Notes: a model not told the origin generated them from the letters alone. A stretch of DNA of 15,037 nucleotides from Clostridiales bacterium UBA735 (GCA_002298695.1 DBLB01000138.1:1-15037), one strand, 5' to 3'; numbered from the stretch's first letter, positions 6,001 to 13,690 are shown. Made by a program: numbers and translations.

Positions 6001-7275
6001 ATGGGAGAAAAGATCAAGTCGGTCCATGCGCGGCAGCTGATCGACTGCAAGTGCCGGCCGCTGGTAGAGGTAGATGTGATAACGGAGGGCGGAGCGCTGG
6101 GGCGCGGCGAAGCGCCGACAGGCAGCTCGGTGGGCATGTACGAATCGTATGTGCTGCGGGACAACGATCCGAAGGAATACCACGGCATGAGCGTGCACAA
6201 GGCAGTGGCGAACGTGAACGAGATCATCGGGCCGAAGCTGATCGGGATGGACGTCCAGGATCAGCGGGCGCTGGATGAGGCGATGATCGCGCTGGACGGG
6301 ACGGCGGACAAGCATGTGCTGGGAGGAAATGCGATCTACAGCACGTCGATCGCCTGCTTCCGGGCAGCGGCGGAGAGTGAACACCGGCCGCTGTACGATT
6401 ACATCGCGCAGGGGAAGATCAAAACGGTATCGATCCCGTCGTTCAACGTCATCAACGGCGGACTGAACGACGGCATCCGGCAGGCGTACAACGAGTTCAT
6501 CGTGATGCCGTACCGGGCGGAGGACATCGAGCAGGCGGTGGAGATCGCAGTCGATGTGTTCCAGCACCTGGGGCCGGTCATCAAGCGGTACACGCGCAAG
6601 GAGGCGGCGGTAGGCCGGTCGTATGGCTGGACGGCGCCGTCGGAGGACCCGGAAGAATGCATCAAGCTCATCCTGGAGGCGGTCGACCGGTGCGGCGTGC
6701 TGGACAAATGCGCGCTGGCGCTGGACTGCGCGATCAGCGACATGTATGACGCGGAGACGAAGACGTATTATCTGGACGGCAAGCAGCGGACGACGGAGGA
6801 AATGATCGGGTACATGAAATACCTGACGGAGAAATATCCATTCGTGTTTGTGGAGGACATGCTGGACGAGAACGACTGGGACGGCTTCCGCAGGGCGCAC
6901 GAGGAAATTCACCGGACGCTGATCATCGCGGACGATTTCACGGTGACGAACAAGGCGCGGATCGAGCGCGCGGTGGCGCAGGACTCGATCGACGGCTTTA
7001 TTCTGAAGCCGAACCAGGTGGGCACGATCACGGAGGCGCTGGATGCGCACGAGTATGCGAAGGCGCACGGGCTGCTGTCGATCCCGTCGGGGCGGAGCGG
7101 CGGCGTGATCGGGGACGTGGTGATGGACCTGGCGGCGGGCTTGCAGATCCCGTTCATCAAGAACGGCTGTCCGCGCTCGGGCGAGCGGATCGACAAGCTC
7201 AATTTCCTGATGCGCGTCAAGGACTCCTACCCCGGCTGCCATATGGCCAAAATCGACCAGATCGTCCGATTCTGA
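6001..7275 (+). CDS. Enolase-family paralogue with altered active site
   Basis: The 424-residue protein aligns by eye with enolase throughout, so it has the same fold and length. Kept: metal ligands D242, E285 and D311, catalytic lysines K336 and K387, E165, and R365-S366, which in enolase contact the substrate phosphate. Changed: the DEGGFAP motif that carries the general acid Glu211 (yeast numbering) is GRSYGWTAP here (205-213), so the acid is gone; His159 corresponds to N156 in INGGLNDG; His373 corresponds to G364 in PSGRSGGV. The mobile SGASTG loop is TGSSVG (40-45). A glycolytic enolase would not tolerate these losses, so I infer a related reaction: abstraction of a proton next to a carboxylate, with different leaving group or outcome. 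GAGGAGG lies 6 nt before the ATG. It sits between the AraC regulator and TRAP genes. Alanine codons are mostly GCG, unlike the GCC-rich genes that follow. Confidence 0.88.
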   Translation: MGEKIKSVHARQLIDCKCRPLVEVDVITEGGALGRGEAPTGSSVGMYESYVLRDNDPKEYHGMSVHKAVANVNEIIGPKLIGMDVQDQRALDEAMIALDGTADKHVLGGNAIYSTSIACFRAAAESEHRPLYDYIAQGKIKTVSIPSFNVINGGLNDGIRQAYNEFIVMPYRAEDIEQAVEIAVDVFQHLGPVIKRYTRKEAAVGRSYGWTAPSEDPEECIKLILEAVDRCGVLDKCALALDCAISDMYDAETKTYYLDGKQRTTEEMIGYMKYLTEKYPFVFVEDMLDENDWDGFRRAHEEIHRTLIIADDFTVTNKARIERAVAQDSIDGFILKPNQVGTITEALDAHEYAKAHGLLSIPSGRSGGVIGDVVMDLAAGLQIPFIKNGCPRSGERIDKLNFLMRVKDSYPGCHMAKIDQIVRF

Positions 7276-7348
7276 GAGAATTCCATCATTTTTTCGGCAA
7301 AGGGAAGCACGCCCTTTTCATAACAAAAAAGAGAGGAAAGAAAACATT

Positions 7349-8332
7349 ATGATGAAAAGAGTATTCGCAATCGTCCTGGCGCTTGCCCTGGTTCTGACCA
7401 TGGGAGCCTGCGCAAAGAAAGAGGAGAAAGTCACCATCCGTCTGGCGCATAACGTTACCCTCGGCGGCACCGAAGACAAGGCCGCCAACAAGTTCGCAGA
7501 ACTGGTCAAGGAGAAGACCAACGGCACCGTGGAAGTCACCGTTTACGGCGGCGGCCAGCTCGGCGACGAGACGGAGCTGCTGGAAGGTCTCCAGCTCGGC
7601 ACGGTCGATGCCGCGCTCGCAACGTCCGCCTACATCTCCAACCTCGTTCCGCAGTTCGGCCTGCTCGACCTGCCGTTCCTGTTCTCCGACTATCAGGACG
7701 TGCATGACAAGCTGGAAGGCGAAGCCGGTGAGTATCTGAAGGATCTGCTGCTCGAAAAGGAAAACATCCGCGTGCTGGGCTACTTCTGCTCCGGCTTCCG
7801 TGTGATGCTGACCAAGTCCGCTCCCATCACCTGCCTTGCCGACATCCAGAACCGCAAGATGCGCGCGCCGGAAGTCCCGGTCTACATCGACATGTTCAAG
7901 GCCCTCGGCGCGGCGCCCACGCCCATCCCCTTCGGTGAAGTCTACACGTCCATCAACACCAACGTGGTCGACGGCGTTGAGGTCTGCGCAGAAGAAATGT
8001 ACACCATGAAGTTCCACGAAGTCGGCAACTACATTGCCAAGACGAACCACATTTTCTCCACCATGATCCCGCTGATCAGCGAGTCCCTGTTCCAGAAGCT
8101 GAGCGAAAGCCAGCAGCAGGCCGTTCTCGAAGCTGCGGCAGAGGCTGTGGAATGGGAATGGAACGAATTTGAAGAGGCCGACGCGCATGCCCTGTCCGAG
8201 ATGGAAGCGTCCGGCATCGAAGTGACTGAGCTGACCGACCGCGACGCGTGGATCGACGCCTGCTCCTCCATGCAGGACAGCTACGCTGCCGATTACGAAG
8301 CAGAGGATCTGCTCGCCATGCTCCGCAAATAA
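7349..8332 (+). CDS. dctP: TRAP transporter substrate-binding lipoprotein (DctP family)
   Basis: This 327-residue protein captures the substrate outside the membrane and hands it to the DctQM permease. A lipoprotein signal (VLALALVLTMGAC) ends at C21, fitting a membrane-anchored binding protein in a Gram-positive-type cell. The DctP domain covers about 28-315. R172 in KMRAPEVP corresponds to the conserved arginine that salt-bridges the carboxylate of TRAP substrates, and the DMFKALGAAPTPIPFGEVYT segment that follows is typical. So the ligand is very probably an organic acid; its identity cannot be read from the sequence. Two ATG codons in tandem (7349, 7352) follow a GAGAGG, so the exact start may shift by one residue. 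A stable hairpin after the stop (8346-8374) may raise dctP mRNA above that of dctQM. Confidence 0.93.
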   Translation: MMKRVFAIVLALALVLTMGACAKKEEKVTIRLAHNVTLGGTEDKAANKFAELVKEKTNGTVEVTVYGGGQLGDETELLEGLQLGTVDAALATSAYISNLVPQFGLLDLPFLFSDYQDVHDKLEGEAGEYLKDLLLEKENIRVLGYFCSGFRVMLTKSAPITCLADIQNRKMRAPEVPVYIDMFKALGAAPTPIPFGEVYTSINTNVVDGVEVCAEEMYTMKFHEVGNYIAKTNHIFSTMIPLISESLFQKLSESQQQAVLEAAAEAVEWEWNEFEEADAHALSEMEASGIEVTELTDRDAWIDACSSMQDSYAADYEAEDLLAMLRK

Positions 8333-8345
8333 GCTCCAACCGCCG

Positions 8346-8374
8346 CTGCGGGGAGCCGTTCCGGCTCCCCGCAG
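8346..8374 (+). other. Intercistronic hairpin between dctP and dctQ
   Basis: A perfect 13-bp stem (8346-8358 with 8362-8374, arms starting CTGCGGGGAGCCG) with a 3-nt loop lies 13 nt after the dctP stop. No T-run follows, so it is not a normal terminator. Such hairpins commonly protect the upstream mRNA from 3' exonucleases, which fits the need for more binding protein than permease. Confidence 0.7.
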
Positions 8375-8403
8375 TCTGCGAATGACCGCACAAGGAGGTT
8401 CTG

Positions 8404-8922
8404 TTGAACGCTATGAAAAAACGCAATCCCTTTGATTCCGTGATCCATGTGCTGGACAAGATCTGCTCCGGCCTTGCCGCGGTTTTTCTGGCCATCGCTG
8501 TCGGTTCTTCGGTGATCCAGGTCGTCAGCCGCACCATTCTCGGTTCGCCGCTGACCTGGACGGAAGAGGTCGCCCGCTTTGCCGGCATCTGGATGACCAT
8601 GTTTGCCATGGGCCCGATCTTCAAGGACCGCGGCCACATCGGCGTGGACTTCATTTATAACAAGTTCCCGAACGCGTCCAAAAAGTATGTGGACGTCATC
8701 AATGACCTGATCACCATCGCCGTCATGCTGCTGTTCACGGTCTTTGCCGTGATCCTGCTGAAAAACGGTGCCCGCACGTCCTCCCCGGCGCTGCGTCTGC
8801 CGATGAGCGTAATCTATTCCGGCGTCGTGATCGGCGGCGGCTGCTCGGTCCTGTTTGCAATCTATGCAGCCATCGGCCACACAAAGGAGAATTTCTCCGG
8901 TCATTCCAAGGAGGTGTCGTAA
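8404..8922 (+). CDS. dctQ: TRAP transporter small permease (DctQ family)
   Basis: The 172-residue membrane protein has the four helices of DctQ subunits at about 20-40, 55-73, 100-119 and 134-156. The family signature is visible as TWTEEVARFAGIWM (51-64), followed by the RGHIGVDFI segment. It assembles with DctM in the cytoplasmic membrane to form the sodium-dependent uptake channel. I choose the TTG at 8404, because AGGAGG (8393-8398) is 5 nt before it; the ATG at 8413 would be 14 nt away. Its stop codon is immediately followed by the dctM ATG, so the two are translationally coupled. Confidence 0.92.
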   Translation: MNAMKKRNPFDSVIHVLDKICSGLAAVFLAIAVGSSVIQVVSRTILGSPLTWTEEVARFAGIWMTMFAMGPIFKDRGHIGVDFIYNKFPNASKKYVDVINDLITIAVMLLFTVFAVILLKNGARTSSPALRLPMSVIYSGVVIGGGCSVLFAIYAAIGHTKENFSGHSKEVS

Positions 8923-10197
8923 ATGGATCCTGTTCTCGTTCTGATCGTCAGCTTCCTGCTGTTCATGATTATGAATATGCCGCTCGGCATCGCCATCGGC
9001 GGCTCTTCCCTGCTGGCCATTTTCGCCTCCGGCCTGTCCGGCATTCTGCTGCCGCAGCAGACGTTTGCGCAGCTGAACTCCTTTTCCCTCATGGCTGTGC
9101 CGATCTTCATCCTTGCCGGTGAGATCATGGAGCACGCGGGCATCACAAAGCGCATCGTCCGCTTCGCCTCCGCCATGATTGGCCATTTTCACGCCGGTCT
9201 GGCGCAGATCTCCATTCTGTCGTCCATGCTGATGGCCGGTATTTCCGGCTCTGCGGCGGCCGATGCCTCTGCGCTCGGTTCCATGCTGATCCCCGCCATG
9301 CAGGACGAGGGCTATGATCCCGATTTTGCCGTCGCCGTTCTGGCCGCCGGCAACACGATCGGCCCAATCATCCCGCCCTCGATCATGATGATCATCTACG
9401 GTTCGATGACCGGCGTGTCCATCGGTTCGATGTTCATCGGCGGTATTGTCCCCGGCATTCTGTTCGGCCTCGGCATCATGTTCCTCATCAACTTCATGAG
9501 CCGCAAGCGCAACTTCCCGCGCCACCCGCGTGCAGCGGGCAAAGAACGCTGGCAGGCGTTTGTCGGCGCCCTCGGCGCGCTGGTCATGCCCGTCATCATT
9601 GTCGGCGGCATCCTGACCGGCTACTTCACCGCGACAGAATCCGGCGTCATTGCCATTGTCTATGCGCTGGCCTACGGCCTCATCATGAAGACCGTCAAGT
9701 TCAAGGATATCCCGGGCATCCTTGTGGCTGCTGCCAAGGGTTCTGTCACCCCGATGTTCCTGATCGGCATCGCGGCCGTTATGGGCTGGATCCTGGCCCG
9801 CAACGACATGCCCGCCGCCGTCGGTGCGCTGTTCGGTTCCATCACCGATTCCGCGGTCGTGCTCATGATCATCATCTGGGCGTTCTATCTGTTCATCGGC
9901 ATGTTCATGGAGGACACCGCCGCTATGATCATCCTTGTCCCGATCCTGGCCCCGCTGGCGGATTCCTACGGCATCAACCCGGTCCATTTCGGCGTCTTCA
10001 CCGTCGTGACCCTGCTCATCGGCTGCATCACGCCGCCGGTCGGCATGCTGCTGTTTGTCTGCAGCGCCATCGGTAAGATCAAAGTTTCCCGCGTCTATAA
10101 GACGATCCTGCCGTTTGTGATCATTCTGGCGTTCATCGCGTTGATGATGGCTATTTTCCCGCAGCTCGTCACGCTGCTGCCGAGCCTCGTCGGCTGA
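8923..10197 (+). CDS. dctM: TRAP transporter large permease (DctM family)
   Basis: The 424-residue protein is full length for DctM and is almost entirely hydrophobic, with about a dozen membrane segments. Family motifs include ISGSAAADASALGSMLIPAM (about 106-125), the GNTIGPIIPPSIMMIIYG stretch, EDTAAMIILVPILAPLA near 330, and ITPPVGMLLFV near 370. It forms the transport path, coupling uptake to the sodium gradient. The ATG directly follows the dctQ TAA, and an AGGAGG inside the last dctQ codons sits 8-9 nt before it. Codons end mainly in C (GCC, ATC, CTC), like dctP, dctQ and the next gene. Confidence 0.95.
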   Translation: MDPVLVLIVSFLLFMIMNMPLGIAIGGSSLLAIFASGLSGILLPQQTFAQLNSFSLMAVPIFILAGEIMEHAGITKRIVRFASAMIGHFHAGLAQISILSSMLMAGISGSAAADASALGSMLIPAMQDEGYDPDFAVAVLAAGNTIGPIIPPSIMMIIYGSMTGVSIGSMFIGGIVPGILFGLGIMFLINFMSRKRNFPRHPRAAGKERWQAFVGALGALVMPVIIVGGILTGYFTATESGVIAIVYALAYGLIMKTVKFKDIPGILVAAAKGSVTPMFLIGIAAVMGWILARNDMPAAVGALFGSITDSAVVLMIIIWAFYLFIGMFMEDTAAMIILVPILAPLADSYGINPVHFGVFTVVTLLIGCITPPVGMLLFVCSAIGKIKVSRVYKTILPFVIILAFIALMMAIFPQLVTLLPSLVG

Positions 10198-10226
10198 TTA
10201 TTTGAAAAAAGGGGGACCCACTTCGC

Positions 10227-11414
10227 ATGACTTACGAACAACGCATTATGGCGGCCATCCGCGGCGAAGCCATCGACCGCCTGCCGTTTGCACCCCGGCT
10301 TGACCTCTGGTATCAGGGCAACAAGAATCAGGGCACGCTGCCGGACAAGTACAAGAACGCCTCCCTCGTCGATATCGTCGACGACATGGACGTCGGCTAT
10401 CACTGCACCGTCCCGAACTTCAGCACCATCGTCCATCCCGACGACAATGCCCACGTCGGCCTCGGCCTGTACAACACGAAATCCGTGTTCTACACCATCG
10501 AGATGGATGTGGACTATGAAGTCTCGCACAACGGCGGCGAAACGACGACCGTCTATCATACGCCCTACGGCGACCTGACCGCCTCCACGCATCTGGACGA
10601 CGCCATGGTTCTGGCCGGCATCAACCAGCCGCATATCACGAACCCCGCCGTCAAGGATCACGAGGACTATAAGAAGATCGCCTACATCTTCGACCACATC
10701 ACCATCAAGCCGCGCTACGAGTATTACTACCTGCTCAAGGAGCCGATCGGCGACCGCGGCCCGGTCGTCGGCTTCCAGTACGAGGGCGGTTCTCCGATGC
10801 ACGGCCTGCTGAAGGAGATGTCCCGCTTCGAGCAGTTCTGGTACGACTACTTCGATTACATCGAAGAGATGGAGGAATGCTGCGAGAGCATCCGCCGCGT
10901 CATGCGCGAGATCCTGCGTGTCGTGGCCGATTCGCCGAGCGAGATCCTCTATGTCGGCGCGAACTATGACTTCATGACCACCAACCCCAACATGTTCAAG
11001 CAGTACATCACCGACGATCTGCGCTGGAGCTCCGACTTCCTGCACAGCAAGGGCAAATACTGCCTGACCCATACGGACGGTGAGAACAAGCGCCTCGTCG
11101 ACGAGTATGTCGAGGCCCACATTGACATCGCCGACTCCGTCTGCCCCGCGCCCATGACCTCGCTCAGCCTGGCTGACCATCGCGAGGCGTTCCAGAACAA
11201 GATCTGCATCTGGGGTGGCATCGCGGCGATCTCTGTGCTGGAATCGTCCATGACGGACTACCAGTTCGAGAAATATGTCAATGAGATGCTGGAGCAGTGC
11301 GGCGACGGCCGCCGCCTCATCCTCGGCGTGGCCGACTCCGTGCCGCCCGGCGCAAAGTGGTCCCGCATGGAGTACCTGAACCAGAAGATCCGCGAATTCG
11401 GCCCGGTCCGCTGA
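10227..11414 (+). CDS. UroD/MtaA-like superfamily protein, likely catabolic enzyme
   Basis: The 395-residue protein belongs to the uroporphyrinogen decarboxylase/cobalamin methyltransferase (UroD/MtaA) barrel superfamily. The start (MTYEQRIMAAIRGEAIDRLPF) and the C-terminal part (GKYCLTHTDGENKRL, then DIADSVCPAPMTS and ICIWGGIAAISVL) are characteristic. It is not the haem enzyme: the N-terminal RQAGRYLPEY-type motif is missing. It is also not a standard MtaA/MtbA methyltransferase: the His-X-Cys pair is H282-T-D284, and the C-terminal region reads GVADSVPPGA with no cysteine. H282, D284 and C306 could still hold a zinc. No corrinoid protein gene lies nearby. The gene follows dctM by 29 bp and is followed by a strong terminator, so it is the last gene of the TRAP operon and probably acts on the imported acid or a derivative. 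The reaction is unknown. Confidence 0.8.
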   Translation: MTYEQRIMAAIRGEAIDRLPFAPRLDLWYQGNKNQGTLPDKYKNASLVDIVDDMDVGYHCTVPNFSTIVHPDDNAHVGLGLYNTKSVFYTIEMDVDYEVSHNGGETTTVYHTPYGDLTASTHLDDAMVLAGINQPHITNPAVKDHEDYKKIAYIFDHITIKPRYEYYYLLKEPIGDRGPVVGFQYEGGSPMHGLLKEMSRFEQFWYDYFDYIEEMEECCESIRRVMREILRVVADSPSEILYVGANYDFMTTNPNMFKQYITDDLRWSSDFLHSKGKYCLTHTDGENKRLVDEYVEAHIDIADSVCPAPMTSLSLADHREAFQNKICIWGGIAAISVLESSMTDYQFEKYVNEMLEQCGDGRRLILGVADSVPPGAKWSRMEYLNQKIREFGPVR

Positions 11415-11438
11415 GTTTCAGAGCATTGAAAACCTGCA

Positions 11439-11470
11439 AAGCGCCCCTCTCCGCACGGAGAGGGGCGTTT
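11439..11470 (+). terminator. Terminator of the TRAP-UroD operon
   Basis: CGCCCCTCTCC (11442-11452) pairs with GGAGAGGGGCG (11457-11467) around a GCAC loop, with A-rich sequence before it and TTT after it, 24 nt past the UroD-like stop. This marks the 3' end of the co-directional cluster starting at 5029. Confidence 0.85.
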
Positions 11471-11480
11471 CTGCATCCCG

Positions 11481-11541
11481 CAGGGGCACACGCCCCTGTC
11501 CACCCGCCAACCCGCACCAATCCGCCCGGAAACCCCGGGCG
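11481..11541 (+). repeat. Tandem GC-rich hairpins in a C-rich intergenic stretch
   Basis: Two more perfect 7-bp hairpins follow the terminator: CAGGGGC/GCCCCTG (11481-11487 with 11492-11498, ACAC loop) and CGCCCGG/CCGGGCG (11523-11529 with 11535-11541). Between and after them the plus strand is rich in C and poor in G. It may be a dispersed intergenic repeat of the REP type or the remains of a second terminator. Copies elsewhere in the genome would be needed to call it a repeat; only the hairpins are seen here. Confidence 0.35.
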
Positions 11542-11607
11542 AATCCGTCCCGCCCAAACAGCCGCAGCCGGAAAGATTGGGGGGTTTCCTTTTGACGGAA
11601 AATGCGG

Positions 11608-11613
11608 TATAAT
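11608..11613 (+). promoter_or_regulatory. Candidate -10 box for the rRNA methyltransferase gene
   Basis: A perfect TATAAT sits 31 nt upstream of the TTG start at 11645. A TTGACG (11592-11597) is only 10 nt before it, too near for a normal -35, and the correctly spaced hexamer (TTTCCT) is weak. The start site would be about 11620. Confidence 0.5.
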
Positions 11614-11644
11614 ACAGACACAATGATAAAAGGGGGCGTCTGCG

Positions 11645-12979
11645 TTGCTGCCGGAAGGATTTATGCGGCGGATGGAGCGGCTGCTTGGAAGTGAATACGA
11701 AGAATTTCTCGCCGCATATGACCGGCCGCGCAACGTCGGCCTGCGGCGCAGCCCGCGCAAGGGTGCGCAGCTTTCGCTGCCGGAATTCGGGCTGACGCCG
11801 GTGCCCTGGTGCCCGGATGGGTTTTACTACGACGCCGCGACGCGTCCGGGACTCTCTCCGCTGCATGAGGCAGGCGTTTTCTATTTGCAGGAGCCGAGCG
11901 CCATGGCCCCTGCGGAGCTGCTGGACATACAGCCGGGGCAGCGCGTGCTCGACCTCTGCGCCGCGCCGGGCGGGAAGAGCACGCAGATCGCCGGCAAGCT
12001 TGCCGGCCGGGGCCTGCTCGTCTGCAATGAAATCCAGCCGAAGCGCGCGCAGATCCTCGCGCAGAACATCGAACGCATGGGCGTTGCGAACGCGCTGGTC
12101 ACCAACGAACACCCCAAAAATCTGGCAGCCCGGTTTCCGGGCTATTTTGACCGCATTCTCGTCGATGCACCGTGCTCCGGCGAGGGCATGTTCCGGAAGG
12201 AGGAAGACGCGGTCACAGACTGGTCGGAGGAGATCGTATCAATGTGCGCTGTACGGCAGCTCGAGATCCTGCGCACGGCAGCGCAGATGCTGCGCCCCGG
12301 CGGGCGGCTGGTCTATTCGACGTGTACGTTTTCGCCGCAGGAAAACGAGGGCGTGATCTCCGCCTTTCTGAAGGAAAACAGCGATTTTGCGATCCTTCCC
12401 ATCGATGCGCCGTGGTTTGCGCCCGGACAGCCGGACTGGATCGCGGATCCTGTGCCGGGCCTCGGGGGAACGGCGCGCCTCTGGCCGCATCGGCTGCGCG
12501 GCGAGGGGCATTTTGCCGCCGTGCTGCAAAGGGACGGCGACATGCCCAGGTGCGAGGTCCCGACGGAACCTGGCGTGCGTGCGCCAAAGGAAGTTCTGGA
12601 ATTTGCCGAGGCGGCGGGCGCGGCCCTGCCGGATGGGAAATATGTGCAGTTCGGCGTGCGGGTATTTCTCGCGCCGGAGCAGCTGCCGGGGCTTCGCGGA
12701 CTGAAGGTGCTGCGCTGCGGGCTGGAGCTCGGCGAACTGCGCAAGGGACGCCTCGACCCGGCGCATGCCTGGGCGCTCTGGCAGCCGGACGGTTCCGGTA
12801 CGGTTGACCTGCGGCGAACCGATCCGGTTCTTTCCCGGTTCATGGCCGGCGAGGTCATTCCGGCGGACTGCACGGGGTGGACGCTTGTGCGTGTCGAGGG
12901 CTGCGCCCTCGGCTGGGGCAAAGGGTCCGGCGGACAGCTGAAAAATCATTATCCGAAGGCGCTGCGGCGCTCGTTGTGA
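11645..12979 (+). CDS. rRNA (cytosine-C5)-methyltransferase, RsmF/NSUN type
   Basis: The 444-residue enzyme transfers a methyl group from SAM to C5 of a cytosine, in this group usually 16S rRNA. An N-terminal recognition part (LPEGFMRRMERLLG ... FLAAYDRPR) is typical, and it begins at the TTG at 11645, preceded by AGGGGG about 9 nt upstream; the first ATG (11663) would cut this conserved start. SAM-binding motif LDLCAAPGGKSTQIA is at 102-116, motif IV DAPCSGEGMFRK with C177 at 174-185, and motif VI YSTCTFSPQENE with the catalytic nucleophile C227 at 224-235. The C-terminal 150 residues form the extra RsmF/YebU-type domain with the terminal PUA-like part (GWTLVRVEGCALGWGKG). The response regulator starts 9 nt after its stop, so the three last genes may be one operon. 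The exact target cytosine cannot be read. Confidence 0.92.
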   Translation: MLPEGFMRRMERLLGSEYEEFLAAYDRPRNVGLRRSPRKGAQLSLPEFGLTPVPWCPDGFYYDAATRPGLSPLHEAGVFYLQEPSAMAPAELLDIQPGQRVLDLCAAPGGKSTQIAGKLAGRGLLVCNEIQPKRAQILAQNIERMGVANALVTNEHPKNLAARFPGYFDRILVDAPCSGEGMFRKEEDAVTDWSEEIVSMCAVRQLEILRTAAQMLRPGGRLVYSTCTFSPQENEGVISAFLKENSDFAILPIDAPWFAPGQPDWIADPVPGLGGTARLWPHRLRGEGHFAAVLQRDGDMPRCEVPTEPGVRAPKEVLEFAEAAGAALPDGKYVQFGVRVFLAPEQLPGLRGLKVLRCGLELGELRKGRLDPAHAWALWQPDGSGTVDLRRTDPVLSRFMAGEVIPADCTGWTLVRVEGCALGWGKGSGGQLKNHYPKALRRSL

Positions 12980-12988
12980 GGGAGTGCT

Positions 12989-13690
12989 ATGGAAGAAAAG
13001 AAGAAAATTCTGATCGTCGAGGACGAGCGGGCTATCGTGGAAATTTTGAAATTCAATCTCATGCGCGAGGGTTACGAAACGCTCGAGGCGCTCGACGGCG
13101 AGACGGGCCTGCAGCTTGGCCTGACCGGCGACCCTGACCTCATCCTGCTGGACGTGATGCTGCCGAAAATGAACGGCTTTGACATCTGTGCCAGGCTCCG
13201 CGAGGTGGGCAGCACCGCGCCGATCATCATGCTGACGGCACGCGAGGAGGAGACGGACAAGGTCTTCGGCCTCGAGGCCGGGGCGGACGACTATATGACA
13301 AAGCCGTTTTCCATGCGCGAGCTGCTGGCACGCGTGCGGGCGAATATCCGGCGCAGAAGTCTCGACCTCAACGCCCGCAAATCCGTGGGCAGGCTGATCG
13401 AGGCGCAGGGGCTGACGATCGACCCGGCGACGTTCTCCGTCATGCGGGATGGCCGCGCCGTTGATCTGACGCAGAAGGAATACGACCTGCTGCTGTACCT
13501 TGTGCAGGAGCGCGGAAAGGTCTTTTCCCGCGAGGATCTGATGCAGAAGGTCTGGAATTACGACTATTACGGCGATATGCGGACCGTGGACGTGACGGTG
13601 CGCCGCCTGCGCGAGAAGATCGAGGACGACCCGGGCAAACCCACGCGCATCCTGACCCGGCGCGGCGTGGGGTATTACTTCGCAGAATAA
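12989..13690 (+). CDS. OmpR/PhoB-family response regulator
   Basis: The 233-residue protein is a full-length two-component output regulator. The receiver domain (about 6-118) has the acidic pocket E11-D12, the phosphorylation site D55 in LILLDVMLPKMNGFD, T83 and K105 in YMTKPF. The winged-helix DNA-binding domain (about 132-232) contains TQKEYDLLLYLVQERGKVF, the recognition part RTVDVTVRRLREKI and the closing TRRGVGYYF wing. This places it in the PhoB/PhoP/WalR group. GGGAG lies a few bases before the ATG. The partner kinase begins 83 nt downstream on the same strand. Specific naming (PhoP, WalR) is not safe from sequence alone: the usual WalRK accessory genes would lie outside the window. 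Confidence 0.95.
   Translation: MEEKKKILIVEDERAIVEILKFNLMREGYETLEALDGETGLQLGLTGDPDLILLDVMLPKMNGFDICARLREVGSTAPIIMLTAREEETDKVFGLEAGADDYMTKPFSMRELLARVRANIRRRSLDLNARKSVGRLIEAQGLTIDPATFSVMRDGRAVDLTQKEYDLLLYLVQERGKVFSREDLMQKVWNYDYYGDMRTVDVTVRRLREKIEDDPGKPTRILTRRGVGYYFAE

Noticed and set aside
5620..7242. Minus-strand open frame of 540 codons opposite the AraC and enolase genes
   Set aside because: Arg/His/Val-rich shadow typical of the antisense frame of GC-rich genes; no ribosome binding site and no known motifs.
7299..7318. AAAGGG/CCCTTT hairpin between the enolase paralogue and dctP as a terminator
   Set aside because: Stem of only 6 bp with a 7-nt loop and a poor T-run; at most a weak attenuator, so I keep the genes as one operon.
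8293..9987. Minus-strand open frame of 564 codons opposite dctQ and dctM
   Set aside because: His/Asp/Gly-rich antisense shadow of a membrane protein; the sense strand has unambiguous TRAP permease motifs.
11592..11613. TTGACG/TATAAT pair as a full sigma-A promoter of the rRNA methyltransferase
   Set aside because: The hexamers are only 10 nt apart, so they cannot act as one promoter; only the -10 is reported.
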